Shown here: in pieces, positions 1 through 11,099 of the stretch
Layout: every line of letters begins with the position of its first letter
How positions within the stretch are numbered: position 1 is the stretch's first letter
Assembly (NCBI GenBank): GCA_963662175.1
Contig: OY759216.1
Coordinates: forward strand, 36,225,087 to 36,289,086
DNA: 64,000 nucleotides
Origin: Aradus depressus
Lineage: Eukaryota; Arthropoda; Insecta; Hemiptera; Aradidae
Reading direction: 5' to 3'
Made by a program: the position numbers and the translations under genes
Notes under the pieces: model-generated
What the model saw: only the letters and a program-made list of their open reading frames with translations
The model's database searches: none
What the model was told of the DNA's origin: nothing

Positions 1-640
1 CTATTGAAACATGATTCGATACGAAGCTACCGCCAAATTTGGACACAAATCACAGACATATAGACAATTTATATAAATATTTAATCTAACATTATTAAAA
101 TCACTTACCTGGGGACTATATGTCGTAACGACCAACACGCGTACTCACACCACAAATTGGGCTCGGACACTAAATAAAAAGGTGGTCTGACGCCGTTCTC
201 GACAGTGTTACTAACTTCACACTGGTTGCGTTTCATTTCACTCTTAAAAACGTTTCTAAACATAACTGATTTTTTCTATTTTAGGTTTAAATTTTTGACA
301 GGGGACTGTCTAAGAAAACTTCGGACAACATTAACATGACATTATTACATTTAAAAAATAAGAAACTACACCTTGTTTTGTGATATAAATATAAATTAAT
401 TATTCTATTTTTAGATTTGAACTGCAAAATGTATTTAGTGTTCATAGTTTTTTTTTTAAATATTATCCTAAAGTGGGAATCCGTGAAATGGGACAGCCAG
501 GGGACTGTGTTTTTAGGGCTTCAATATTTTTTAGAAAAAAAAAAAGTAAAATTGTTATCGTTATAAATATAATGGCACTATAAAGTTCAGCGTTTAATTT
601 AAATTAAGAGGCATAATTATATTTCTATACTTTATTATTT
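1..640. other. AT-rich intergenic DNA, no gene recognised
   Basis: No long open frame and no family I recognise. The phrase GGGGACT recurs near 112, 301 and 499, so part of this may be an old diverged repeat. A donor-like CAG/GTAAGT match on the - strand near 108-114 is isolated and I do not call an exon from it. Confidence 0.4.
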
Positions 641-693
641 TTTTTAAACTCGGTCCGGCCAGCCGTTTACGAGTTTACAGAGAATCGCTAATT

Positions 694-772
694 TACCAGA
701 ACGACGAAAGAGCGTTCTGGTAGTAGGGGATATGACCTCGTTGTTAAAGCCTGTGGATGAGTCACAATAACT
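694..772 (+). repeat. 3' fragment of the tRNA-derived SINE family
   Basis: Matches the tail half of the complete SINE at 3867-4160: the stem formed by ACCAGAACG and CGTTCTGGTAG, then GATATGACCTCG, GTTAAAGCCTG and GATGAGTCA. The promoter half is missing. Confidence 0.7.
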
Positions 773-779
773 ACCTACA

Positions 780-1300
780 GTATAAGGAAGTATTGTAATC
801 CGAGATCGAGTTTTCAACCAATTTTCGTTTGACCATTTTCGTGATAATTTCTGTCTGTGCATGTGTATGTGATAAGAACTTTCTGAGCGTCTAACTCAAA
901 ATGGAATGTAGTTATGAACTTGAAGACGACTTTACTTCGGACTATATTTCACAAGATACTGCTTATATTATGATCTAATCAAAAATCTTTTCAAATAAAA
1001 GTTGTAGAAAAAATCAGGTTGCATGGTTTGCGAGATACTTTTTGAAACTCAATTTTTTTTTTTTTACCAACAATGTTCCTTGTTAAATTTCAAATATTAA
1101 ATTTCATTTAATAAACATCCAAACCCCCCATAGGCGTGGTCGCTACATGACTAGGCCAGATTGAATTCGAGGGACCGGATCATACTCAGGATCAGACTTG
1201 CAGCAGCGGGCCACGCCCCTACTCCGCCATACCCTCACTTAAGCCTGGATGGTGCTGTTGCCTCGTACTTTTGTAGACGCGATATGCCTTTAAGAGCAGA
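780..1300. other. Intergenic, nothing recognised
   Basis: Low-complexity AT-rich DNA with a T run near 1050. The short open frame at 1161-1343 has no recognisable content. Confidence 0.3.
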
Positions 1301-1329
1301 TATTGATTATCCCTTTTCACTTGGTTTCT

Positions 1330-1500
1330 GGAAGAAGATATGAGCGGTCAGTCAAGACAAGAGCGATGCAAGGACATTGTCCAGAAATGAATAGTGAGAA
1401 AATGGCAACAACGTTGGACACGTTGGATGGCCAAACGACGTGTGCATACTTTCCGGATAAGGGAAAAAGAATGAGAGAATCAGCATAGAAGAAGTGGAAT
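1330..1500 (+). pseudogene. Possible fragment of an R1-like retrotransposon C-terminal domain
   Basis: The translation contains LDGQTTCAYFPDKGKRM. It resembles the G-R-T-x-Y-A-Y-F-P-x-x-x-x-R segment after the RNase H domain of some non-LTR retrotransposons. A related phrase, GRTTCAYFPNVRERL, lies on the other strand near 18960. The open frame is only 61 residues and the surroundings are broken. It is probably a dead fragment; the assignment rests on one motif. Confidence 0.35.
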
Positions 1501-1619
1501 TGATACAAAAGTTTGAAAAATGCAGTATGCGTAAAAAAAAATTAATAGTAGGGATTGAAAGACTCATCTTCAAGGAATTTCTATATGGGGTCCCAGACCG
1601 ATGGATTGACTTTTGACAA

Positions 1620-2550
1620 TAACGTTTTAAGACGAAAGGGGACGACAGTCAGAAAAGCCCCATTATAGAATCCATTTCCAGGCTACTCAAATTATTCGTT
1701 TTTAGTTTCTTATTTTGGTTTCTAGAATACATTCACGAAGTAATACACAAAATTTTGATTACTCCATGTACACGTCTCCCAAGTATACAGGTACAATTAC
1801 AGATATTCTTCACCCGTAGCGAAAGTTCGCTTTTAAGCTTATTAAGTATTGAATATCCTTCATACTCAAAAGGGTATCGTTCCTAAAGAACAATGTATAT
1901 ATAATCGATATATGAATTCGATGGAAGAAGAGAGGAGAGGAGGTGAGCGGCCATGTTGGAGGCGGGTAATGATAAGTCAATATAGAAGGGATTAGAAGAG
2001 TGGAATGATTAGTTGGGATAATGGAGATGTGACGGGGCAGCAGGCTTATTTATAGTGCTTCGTCTCGGGGTGTGAACTTACTAAAGGCAACCTCGTTACC
2101 GGGTCCCGCCGCACACACCTCAGTTCAACCCGAGCCGTCTGTCACAATCAAACATGAGTTAACTTAGTACCCAACTAGAGAACGAAACGAGGTACTACTC
2201 CGTAGTTTCCCGCATCTATAGAGATGAAAAACAATTAAAAAACCTGAGTGAAAAAACTCGTTGATCACTGGCAATCTACTTGCCCAGTATGAGTTAATCA
2301 AAAATCAAAACCAATCGACCGTGTGACGTATAAAAATAATACACATTAAAATAATTAAATTATAAACATAAAACAATTAATTATGTTTATTTTTTTATAT
2401 AAAGCTTTGTTTTTAAAACAGATGATTAAAAAAACAAAACACGGCCATCAGCTGTTTTAGGTCGAGGCCTAGCTATGGCAGCGGTCTGAATAAAAATGTA
2501 GAGTGGTGTTTTAGTCTTACATATGTTAAAATGAACTAAATAGAAGTGTA
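1620..2550. other. Intergenic, nothing recognised
   Basis: No open frame of note. A purine-rich stretch near 1920-2040 resembles the one at 24690-24850 in composition, but I could not align the two convincingly. Confidence 0.3.
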
Positions 2551-2559
2551 TTGACGGTG

Positions 2560-3080
2560 AAACTGATCCAAAAAGAAGGTACTTTTATTTGTTTACATGT
2601 ACAGAATATATGACCAGATATATATAACTTCATTTTAGAGAATGGCCCAAAATATAAAACAAAAAGATTGAATAAGTTTAAGAATTTAGATTTTTTTTTT
2701 TTTTTGATTTTTTATTTGTTAACGTTTAGTTTTCTTTAACTAATAATGTAGATTTAAGCAAATAAACCCAATATTTGTTCTCGAAAATTCTGTTTTATTC
2801 ATTTTTCCTGTTGGCCCAGTTATATTATTTGAAACCTTTGGATTAGATTTAATATTATAAAATTATAAAAAATGTTATCTCTTTAGAAATCCAAGTGAAA
2901 AGTTTGTAAATTGCATTTTTTTTAATACTTTCTTAAAAATTGCACGTCTTGAACTATTGATAATTTTTTAGGGCCCTTTTCGAAAAACTACTGTAGAAAT
3001 CAAAATATAAATAAAGAAAAGAGATCAAACTACAGGAAATGTGGTAATTAATATTGTTTATTTAATTATTATTATTATTA
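2560..3080 (+). repeat. Dispersed repeat, copy inverted relative to 20440-20980
   Basis: Shares ordered blocks with the reverse complement of 20440-20980, including AAATAAACCCAATATTTGTTC, a CCTTTGGATTAGATT segment and GGGCCC next to CTGTAGAAAT. The copies differ by many substitutions and indels. No coding sequence is visible, so it is a non-autonomous or decayed element of unknown class. Confidence 0.6.
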
Positions 3081-3726
3081 TTTCATTATTAATAATTATT
3101 ATTTATATTTTCATTAATTATTCATCTAATTATTATTTATTTAAGATTATTTAATTAAGCCTTATTTAATCAACACAACCATTTGGGCTAAATATCAATA
3201 TTTTACTTACATAGTGGGTTCTGAATCCTCAAATGCATGACTAAATGTTGATGCATTCATTACATCCACTTTTTTTTTTAAACATTAGCGCCAGTACAAC
3301 TTGGATATTCGGGCAGTGGGGGCATCAGTGCGACTATCTGTCCTGACTGCTTTGACTGTCAGAGCACAGAGAGCAGCAGCCCATGGCACCGCCCTGTACT
3401 TCTTTACATCGGGGTTCTCTCCCTGACAGAAGAGCGGCAGAAGGGGGAGAGCACATTACAAACCAGCAGAAGGTATCTAGTAAATATATGTATATTATAT
3501 TTTATTATATAAATCGATATAACGCAAGAATTGCAGTAATTGCATCGTATTTGGAGAGTCAATCTTTAATACTGCTGAATGTGACAACCCTTCTCTATCT
3601 CCATAGAGGACGACGGTGGTTCCCTGCAAAGAAGACGTTACAGTGGCCTCTTTCGCATTAGAATGTGGACGTGCATTAACCATGTTCGATTCTCAGCGTT
3701 GACTGCTATAGGTTTTTTTTTTTAAA
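3080..3726. other. Intergenic, nothing recognised
   Basis: Contains ATT-rich simple sequence near 3060-3150. The stretch 3300-3470 is more GC-rich with a 92-codon open frame lacking any recognisable motif, and I do not call it a gene. Confidence 0.3.
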
Positions 3727-3860
3727 TTGAGCACCCCCTCCTGATCCTCCCTCTTCACCTTAACCGATTCCACTGAAAGTTAATGTCATCCTTATGGGGT
3801 TCTGTATATGCATGTAAGATTTCGAGTCGAAACATTTATTCTATCGGGAGTTATCGAATG
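3727..3860 (+). repeat. Fragment of the 'ATTCTATCGG' dispersed family
   Basis: A repeat recurring through the window and marked by C-rich AAGCCTCCCCC-type text, GGCTGAAAATCGATAGGT, CCTTATGGGGTTCTG and ACATTCATTCTATCGG. This copy has diverged versions of all four. No protein-coding potential is apparent. Confidence 0.6.
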
Positions 3861-3866
3861 AATGAA

Positions 3867-4160
3867 GAGGGCACCGGTAGCTCAGTGGTATGCGTGCTTG
3901 ACTTCTGAGCTCAAGAACGTGGGTTCGTAACTCGACCGTCCTTCGGATGGGACGTTAAGCGATGGTCCCGAGCCTGTACGATGTCAGGTACTCGTTAAAG
4001 ACCCCTACCTTAGGTGAATAAAAATGTAGGACTCCCACAGTAGAGTCGGGCTCATGTCCACCAGAGTGACGAAAGAGCGCTCTGGTAGTAGGCGATATGA
4101 CATATGACCTCGTAGTTAAAGCCTGGGCATGAGTCATAAAACCTAACCTAATCTAACCTT
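3867..4160 (+). repeat. Complete tRNA-derived SINE with target-site duplications
   Basis: The 5' end carries RNA polymerase III promoter elements: box A-like TAGCTCAGTGGTA, then box B-like GGGTTCGTAACTC about 45 bases on. The body has CCTTCGGATGGGACGTTAAG and a stem built from AGAGTGACGAAAGAGCGCTCT, and it ends in an ACCTAACCTAATCTAACC-type tail. GAATGAATGA occurs at 3856-3866 and again at 4161-4170, as expected of a target duplication from L1-type retroposition. It is the reference copy for the many fragments in the window. Confidence 0.85.
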
Positions 4161-4255
4161 GAATGAATGAATATATACTTTATTTACACATGTAATTACA
4201 AATAATTTATGGTTTCCAGATTTACTTTGTGAAGCTCCATTCTAGGAATAGATAA

Positions 4256-4325
4256 TTAAAATACACAATTTCTTTGTCAAACTTCACTATATAGTGAAGT
4301 TTGACAAAGAAATTGTGTATTTTAA
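4256..4325. repeat. Perfect 70-bp palindrome
   Basis: Every base from 4256 to 4290 is complementary to its mirror from 4325 to 4291, centred on TATATA with no spacer. Flanking text on both sides has GTAATTACAA, suggesting the palindrome is the core of a small fold-back element. Confidence 0.9.
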
Positions 4326-4329
4326 CAAG

Positions 4330-4630
4330 TAATTACAACACATTCTAATATCGAGTATACAATTCTGAGTCAGGAGAGAGGGTTATAAACAGCAAAAATA
4401 AATAATGAAATTTCATACTAAATAAAGAAAATTCCGGTACAAGTGTACCACTAAGGCATATAAAAATAAAATAAAGAAAGTAAAAAGAAAAATAATAATA
4501 AGACAGATTGGCAGAAAATAGAAATAGCAGTAACAAATGAAACAATAAACTAAAGCTACTGTAATAAGAAAAACAAAGAACAACGTGAATGTTACTGTAA
4601 AAACTTTTTTTTTTTTTAATATATTATTTA
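4330..4630. other. Intergenic, nothing recognised
   Basis: AT-rich DNA with a long T run near 4603-4617. The short - strand open frame here is low-complexity. Confidence 0.35.
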
Positions 4631-4769
4631 ACTAGCAGTAATACCCGGCGTTGCCCGGGGAACTTTGACTTTTCTACTAATATCTCCTAAAAGTCTTTTA
4701 AATTCTTCAACAGTACATTCATGATGTTATATTTTTCAATTATTCATACGGAATAAGGCTTATTGTCCT

Positions 4770-6890
4770 TCAACGTCAAACACCCCAGCTAGTAAGTTTT
4801 TAGGACCCCTGGGCATCACAGCTAGTATGCGTCTTTCAACGGCGGAAACCACAGATAGTGAATACTTAGCATCGCTGGACATCCTAGCCAGTGCGTACTT
4901 AAGAACGCTATTGACCGCAGCTAGTAAATGCCTTGCAACAGCGGACCCCACAGCGAATACATAGTTACTACTACTACATGTGAAATTCATGCCAATCCGC
5001 TTACCCTTTAACAGTACATTCATGATGTTATAATTTTCAATTATTCATACGGAATAAGGCTTATAGTCCTTCAACTATAGCAACGCTAGTAAGTTTTTAG
5101 GACCCCTGGGCACCACAGCTAGTATGCGCCTTTCAACGGCGGAAACCACAGCTAGTGAATACTTAGCTTCGCTGGACGTCCTAGCCAGTGCGAACTTAAG
5201 AACGTTTGTGACCACAGCTAATATATGCCTTGAAACGGCGGATCCCACAGCTAGTATGTAGTTAGAACGCTGGTCACCGCAGCTAGTATGTGTCTCGCAA
5301 GAGCGGACCCCACAGCTAGTACGAAGTTAGGAACGCTGGGCATCACAGCTAGTAAGTGCCTTGCAACAGCGGCCCCCACAGCTAGTACGTAGTTAGAACC
5401 ACTGGGCATCACAGCTAGTATGTGTTTTGCAACGGCGGACCCCACAGCTAGTACGTAGTTAGGAACGCTGGCCACCACAGCTAGTATGTGCCTCGCAACA
5501 GCGGACCCCACAGCTAGTACGAAGTTAGGAACACTGGGCCCTACAGGTAGTAGGTGCCTTGCAACTGCGGACCCCACAGATAATATGTAGTTAGAACCAC
5601 AGGGTATCATAGCTAGTATGACTTTTGCAACGGCGGACCCCACAGCTAGTACCTACGTAGTTAAATACGCTGGGCCACACTGCTAGCGCCCTGCAACAGC
5701 AGGCCCCACAGCTAGTACGTAATTAGGAACGCTGGGCATCACAGCTAGTAAATGTCTTGTAGGTGCCTTGCAACAGCGAACCCCACAGCCAGTACATAGT
5801 TAGGAACGCTGGGGCTGAGCACTACAGCTAGTAAGTGCCTTGCAACAGCGGACCCCACAGCTAGTACGATATTAGGAACCCTGGGCATCACAGCTAGTAT
5901 GCTTTTGCAACGACGGACCCCACAGCTAGTACGTTTTTAGGAACGCTGGGCCCTACAGGTAGTAGGTGCCTTGCAACTGCGGACCCCACAGATAGTATGT
6001 AGTTAAAACCACAGGGCATCACAGCTAGTATGAGTTTTGCAACGGTGGACCCCACAGCTAGTACCTACGTAGTTAAATACGCTGGGCCAAACTGCTAGCG
6101 CCTTGCAACAGCGGACCCCACAGCTAGTATGTAGTTAAATACGCTGGGCATTACAGTTAGTAAGTGCTTTGCAACAGCGAACTTCACAGCTAGTACATAG
6201 TTAAGAACGCTGGGCACTACAGCTAGTAAATGCCTTGCAACAACGGACCCCACAGCTAGTACGTAGTTAGGAACGCTGGTCACCACAGCTAGTATGTGCC
6301 TCGCAACAGCGGACCCCACAGCTAGTACTAAGTTAGGAACGCTGGGCATCACAGCTATTAAGTGCCTTGCAACAGCGGACCCCACAGCTAGTACGTAGTT
6401 AAATACGCTGGGCATTACAGTTAGTAAGTGCTTTGCAACAGCGAACTTCACAGCTAGTACATAGTTAGGAACGCTGGGCACTACAGCTAGTAAATGCCTT
6501 GCAACAACGGACCCCACAGCTAGTACGTTTTTAGGAACGCTGGGCATCACAGCTAGTATGAGTTTTGCAACGGTGGACCCCACAGCTAGTACCTACGTAG
6601 TTAAATACGCTGGGCCACACTGCTAGCGCCTTGCAACAGCAGACCCCACAGCTAGTACGTAATTAAGAACGCTGGGCATCACAGCTAGTAAATGTCTTGT
6701 AGGTGCGTTGCAACAGCGAACCCCACAGCCAGTACATAGTTAGGAACGCTGGAGCTGAGCACTACAGCTAGTAAGTGCCTTGCAACAGCGGACCCCACAG
6801 CTAGTACGATATTAGGAACGCTGGACATCACAGCTAGTAAATGTCTTGCAACAGTGAACCCCACAGCGAATACATAGTTACTACTACTAC
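4770..6890 (-). repeat. 66-bp minisatellite array built of two 33-bp halves
   Basis: The 66-bp period consists of two related 33-bp halves, each starting CAGCTAGTA. One continues with GTTAGGAACGCTGGGCATCA, the other with GTGCCTTGCAACAGCGG. The period is a multiple of three, so the - strand reads open over long stretches (5251-5643, 6095-6583) as a 22-residue repeat with cores VLAVGSAVARH and LAVMPSVPN. These frames have no plausible promoter or start context and are best read as a by-product of the repeat. Confidence 0.85.
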
Positions 6891-6959
6891 TAGATGTGAA
6901 ATTCATGACAATCCGATTCATGACAATACGATCAACCGTTAATGAGCTAACTCTATATG

Positions 6960-9080
6960 TATATTTAGCCCCCCCCACAACCCTCCTTCCTGTTCAAAAT
7001 TTTGGGCCGTCACACACCTAATATTTCTATTTGACCTTTAGGAATATTACATGTGATATTTCATGACGATTCGCCCATTAGTTAATGAGTTAGCTCTATA
7101 TTTATACTTAGGCCCCCCCACTACCCCCCTCCCGTAAAAAATTTTGAGCCGTCACACCGCCTATTTTTCTATTTGGCCTTCAGGAATACTCCATGTGAAA
7201 TTTCGTGACAATCCGACCAAACATTAAAGAATTAGCTCTATATTTATACTTAGGCCTCCCACAACCCCCCCTCCCGTTCAAAACTTTGGGACGCCACACA
7301 CCTTATTTTTCTATTTGGCCTTTAGGAATACTCCATGGGAAATTTCGTGACAATCCGACCAACCGTTAAAGAATTAGCTCTATATTTATACTTAGGCCCC
7401 CCCACAACCCCCCCTCCCGTTCAAAACTTTGGGACGCCACACACCTTATTTTTCTATTTGGCCTTTAGGAATACTCCATGGGAAATTTCGTGACAATCCG
7501 ACCAACCGTTAAAGAATTAGCTCTCTATTTATACTTAGGCCCCCCTTACAACCCCCCCTCCCGTTCAAAACTTTGGGACGCCACACACCTTATTTTTCTA
7601 TTTGGCCTTTAGGAATACTCCATGGGAAATTTCGTGACAATCCGACCAACCGTTAAAGAATTAGCTCTCTATTTATACTTAGGCCCCCCTTACAACCCCC
7701 CCTCCCGTTCAAAACTTTGGGACGCCACACACCTTATTTTTCTATTTGGCCTTTAGGAATACTCCATGGGAAATTTCGTGACAATCCGACCAACCGTTAA
7801 AGAATTAGCTCTCTATTTATACTTAGGCCCCCCTTACAACCCCCCCTCCCGTTCAAAACTTTGGGACGCCACACACCTTATTTTTCTATTTGGCCTTTAG
7901 GAATACTCCATGGGAAATTTCGTGACAATCCGACCAACCGTTAAAGAATTAGCTCTCTATTTATACTTAGGCCCCCCTTACAACCCCCCCTCCCGTTCAA
8001 AACTTTGGGACGCCACACACCTTATTTTTCTATTTGGCCTTTAGGAATACTCCATGGGAAATTTCGTGACAATCCGACCAACCGTTAAAGAATTAGCTCT
8101 CTATTTATACTTAGGCCCCCCTTACAACCCCCCCTCCCGTTCAAAACTTTGGGACGCCACACACCTTATTTTTCTATTTGGCTTTTAGGAATACTCCATG
8201 TGGAATTTCGTGACAATCCGACCAACCGTTAAAGAATTAGCTCTCTATTTATACTTAGGCCCCCCTTACAACCCCCCCTCCCGTTCAAAACTTTGGGACG
8301 CCACACACCTTATTTTTCTATTTGGCCTTTAGGAATACTCCATGTGGAATTTCGTGACAATCCGACCAACCGTTAAAGAATTAGCTCTCTATTTATACTT
8401 AGGCCCCCCTTACAACCCCCCCTCCCGTTCAAAACTTTGGGACGCCACACACTTTTTTTTCCTATTTGGCTTTTAAAAAGACTACGTGTGAAATTTCATG
8501 ACGATTCGCCCATTAGTTAATGAGTTAGCTCTATATTTATACTTAGGCCCCCCTTACAACCCCCCCTCCCGTTCAAAACTTTGGGACGCCACACACCTTA
8601 TTTTTCTATTTGGCCTTTAGGAATACTCCATGTGGAATTTCGTGACAATCCGACCAACCGTTAAAGAATTAGCTCTCTATTTATACTTAGGCCCCCCTTA
8701 CAACTCCCCCTCCCGTTCAAAACTTTGGGACGCCACACACTTTTTTTTCCTATTTGGCTTTTAAAAAGACTACGTGTGAAATTTCATGACGATTCGCCCA
8801 TTAGTTAATGAGTTAGCTCTATATTTATACTTAGGCCCCCCTTACGACCCCCCCTCCCGATCAAAACTTTGGGACGCCACACACCTTCTTTTCCTATTTG
8901 GCTTTTAAAAATACTACATGTGAAATTTCATGACTATTCGCCCATTAGTTAATGAGTTAGTACTATTTATATACTTAGGCCCCCCTTACAACCCCCCCCT
9001 CCCGATCAAAATTTTGGGACGCCACATAGCCTATTATTCAATCGGTCTCAAAAGAATGCTACATGGGAAGTTTCATAAAA
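6960..9080 (+). repeat. 144-bp tandem array
   Basis: About fourteen units. Landmarks are ACTTAGGCCCCCC, CCCGTTCAAAACTTTGGGACG, TTTCTATTTGGCCTTTAGG and GACAATCCGACCAACCG. Central units from about 7320 to 8050 are nearly identical, with the TTTAGGAATACTCC landmark spaced 143-144 bases apart, while the outer units have diverged. This suggests recent homogenisation in the centre. Confidence 0.9.
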
Positions 9081-9239
9081 ATCCGTCCAGCGGTTTGGGC
9101 GTGATGCTGGAACAAACATACATACAAACAAACAGACAAACAAACCCCGTTTCAGCTTTATTAATATAGATTATATCACAATGTACACAAGTTTTAATTT
9201 GTGTTCATATCTATACATACATCTTTTTTTTTTTGGCAT

Positions 9240-11095
9240 TTTTCTTCCATAGTGGATCGGTGTCACCATATTTAAAGTCAGTCTGAACGTTGTGCTGACG
9301 TTGGCATAATCCGAAACCAGCACACTCTATGGCTCTGTCAGTTAACAAATATTAAATCTATAAACCGTTAAAAAGCAAGAAATTTGAAGAATGGAGTCTA
9401 CCGAGCTCAGGATCGCCACTTAGAAATCTAGCTGAGGCACTTAGGTCAGATGTTTTAATCGGGAAGTTAAAAATAACTTTGAGCACGTCGTCCTTCGGAT
9501 GGGACATTAAGCAATGATCCAGGGCTTTTTCGAATGTGAGGTACTCGATAATGAGACGTATGTTATGTAAATAAACCTGGGTAGGTCAATTTCTACTTAG
9601 GTTGAAAGCCTTGAGCACGTCGTCCTTCGGATGGGACTTTCCGGATAAATCTGAATCTGTCGTATCAGTTTTAACAATTATTAAGCCTATAAACCGTTAA
9701 ATAGCGCAAATTTTTTGAAAAACATTTTTATTTTGATTTTTGTGTAGGATTCAGATAATCCGGTCGTTCTCTATCAGTTTTAACAAATATTTAATCTATA
9801 AACCGTTAAAAAGCGAGAAATTTGAAGAATGGAGTCTACCGAGCTCAGGATCGCCACTTAGAAATCTAGCTGAGGCACTTAGGTCAGATGTTTTAATCGG
9901 GAAGTGAAAAATAACTATGAGCACGTCGTCCTTCGGATGGGACTTTAAGCGATGTTCCAGGACTTTTTCGAATGTGAGGTACTCGATAATGAGACGTATG
10001 TTATGTAAATAAACCTGGGTAGGTGAAATTTCACTTAGGTTGAAAATAGCCTTGAGCACGTCGTCCTTCGGATGGGACTTTCCGGATAAATCTGAATCTG
10101 TCGTATCAGTTTTAACAATTATTAAGTCTATAAACCGTTAAATAGCGCAAATTTTTTGAAAAACATTTTTATTTTGATTTTTGTGTAGGATTCAGATAAT
10201 CCGGTCGTTCTCTATCAGTTTTAACATATATTAAATCTATAAACCGTTAAAAAGCGAGAAATTTCAAGAATGGAGTCTACCGAGCTCAGGATCGCCACTT
10301 AGAAATCTAGTTGAGGCACTTAGGTCAGATGTTTCAATCGGGAAGTTAAAAAACACTTTGAGCACGTCGTCCTTCGGATGGGACTTTAAGCGATGATCCA
10401 GGGCTTTTTCGAATGTGAGGTATTCGATAATGAGACGTATGTTATGTAAATAAACCTGGGTAGGTGAAATATCACTTAGGTTGAAAATAGCCTTCAGCAC
10501 GTCGTCCTTCGGATGGGACTTTCCGGATTAATCTGAATCTCTCGTATCAGTTTTAACAATTATTAAGCCTATAAACCGTTAAATAGCGCAACTTTTTTGA
10601 AAAACATTTTTATTTTGATTTTTGTGTAGGATTCAGATAATCCGGTTGTTCTCTATCAGTTTTAACAAATATTAAATCTATAAACCGTTAAAAAGCGAGA
10701 AATTTCAAGAATGGAGTCTACCGAGCTCAGGATCGCCACTTAGAAATCTAGCTGAGGCACTTAGGTCAGATGTTTCAATCGGGAAGTTAAAAAACACTTT
10801 GAGCACGTCGTCCTTCGGATGGGACTTTAAGCGATGATCCAGGGCTTTTTCGAATGTGAGGTACTCGATAATGAGACGTATGTTATGTAAATAAACCTGG
10901 TTAGGTGAAATTTCCCTTAGGTTGAAAATAGCCTTGAGCACGTCATCCGTCGGATTCTGTCGTATCAGTTTTAACAATTATTAAGCCTATAAACCGTTAA
11001 ATAGCGTGAATTTTTTGAATAACATTTTTATTTTGATTTTTGTGTAGGATTCAGATAATCCGGTCGTTCTCTATCAGTTTTAACAAATATTAAGT
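9240..11095 (+). repeat. Four tandem ~440-bp units containing SINE sequence
   Basis: The landmark GAATGGAGTCTACCGAGCTC occurs near 9389, 9827, 10268 and 10709, a period of 438-441 bases. Each unit contains CCTTCGGATGGGAC followed by TTAAGCGATG, a CGA-TGTGAGGTACTCG phrase and AAATAAACCTGGGTAGG, in the order of the body of the tRNA-derived SINE. The units lie exactly between the two composite elements. The - strand open frames at 9796, 10264 and 10705 are the same repeat read three times. Confidence 0.85.
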
Positions 11096-11099
11096 CTAT

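Larger units (their letters stand above)
4632..9170 (+). repeat. Composite minisatellite-bearing element, copy 1
   Basis: Starts with AATACCCGGCGTTGCCCGGGG, able to form a short hairpin, followed by GAACTTTGACTTTTC. It continues through a 66-bp tandem array and a 144-bp tandem array. It ends with a tail containing CCGTCCAGCGGTTTGGGCG, runs of ACAAACA and TTTCAGCTTTATTAATATAGA. The same order recurs at 11100-13802, so this is one mobile or duplicated unit, not independent satellites. The tail style recalls 3' ends of arthropod interspersed elements, but I cannot name the class. Confidence 0.7.

Noticed and set aside
9796..10977. Three similar - strand open frames as a small gene family
   Set aside because: They are the same segment of the 440-bp tandem unit read three times, including SINE sequence.
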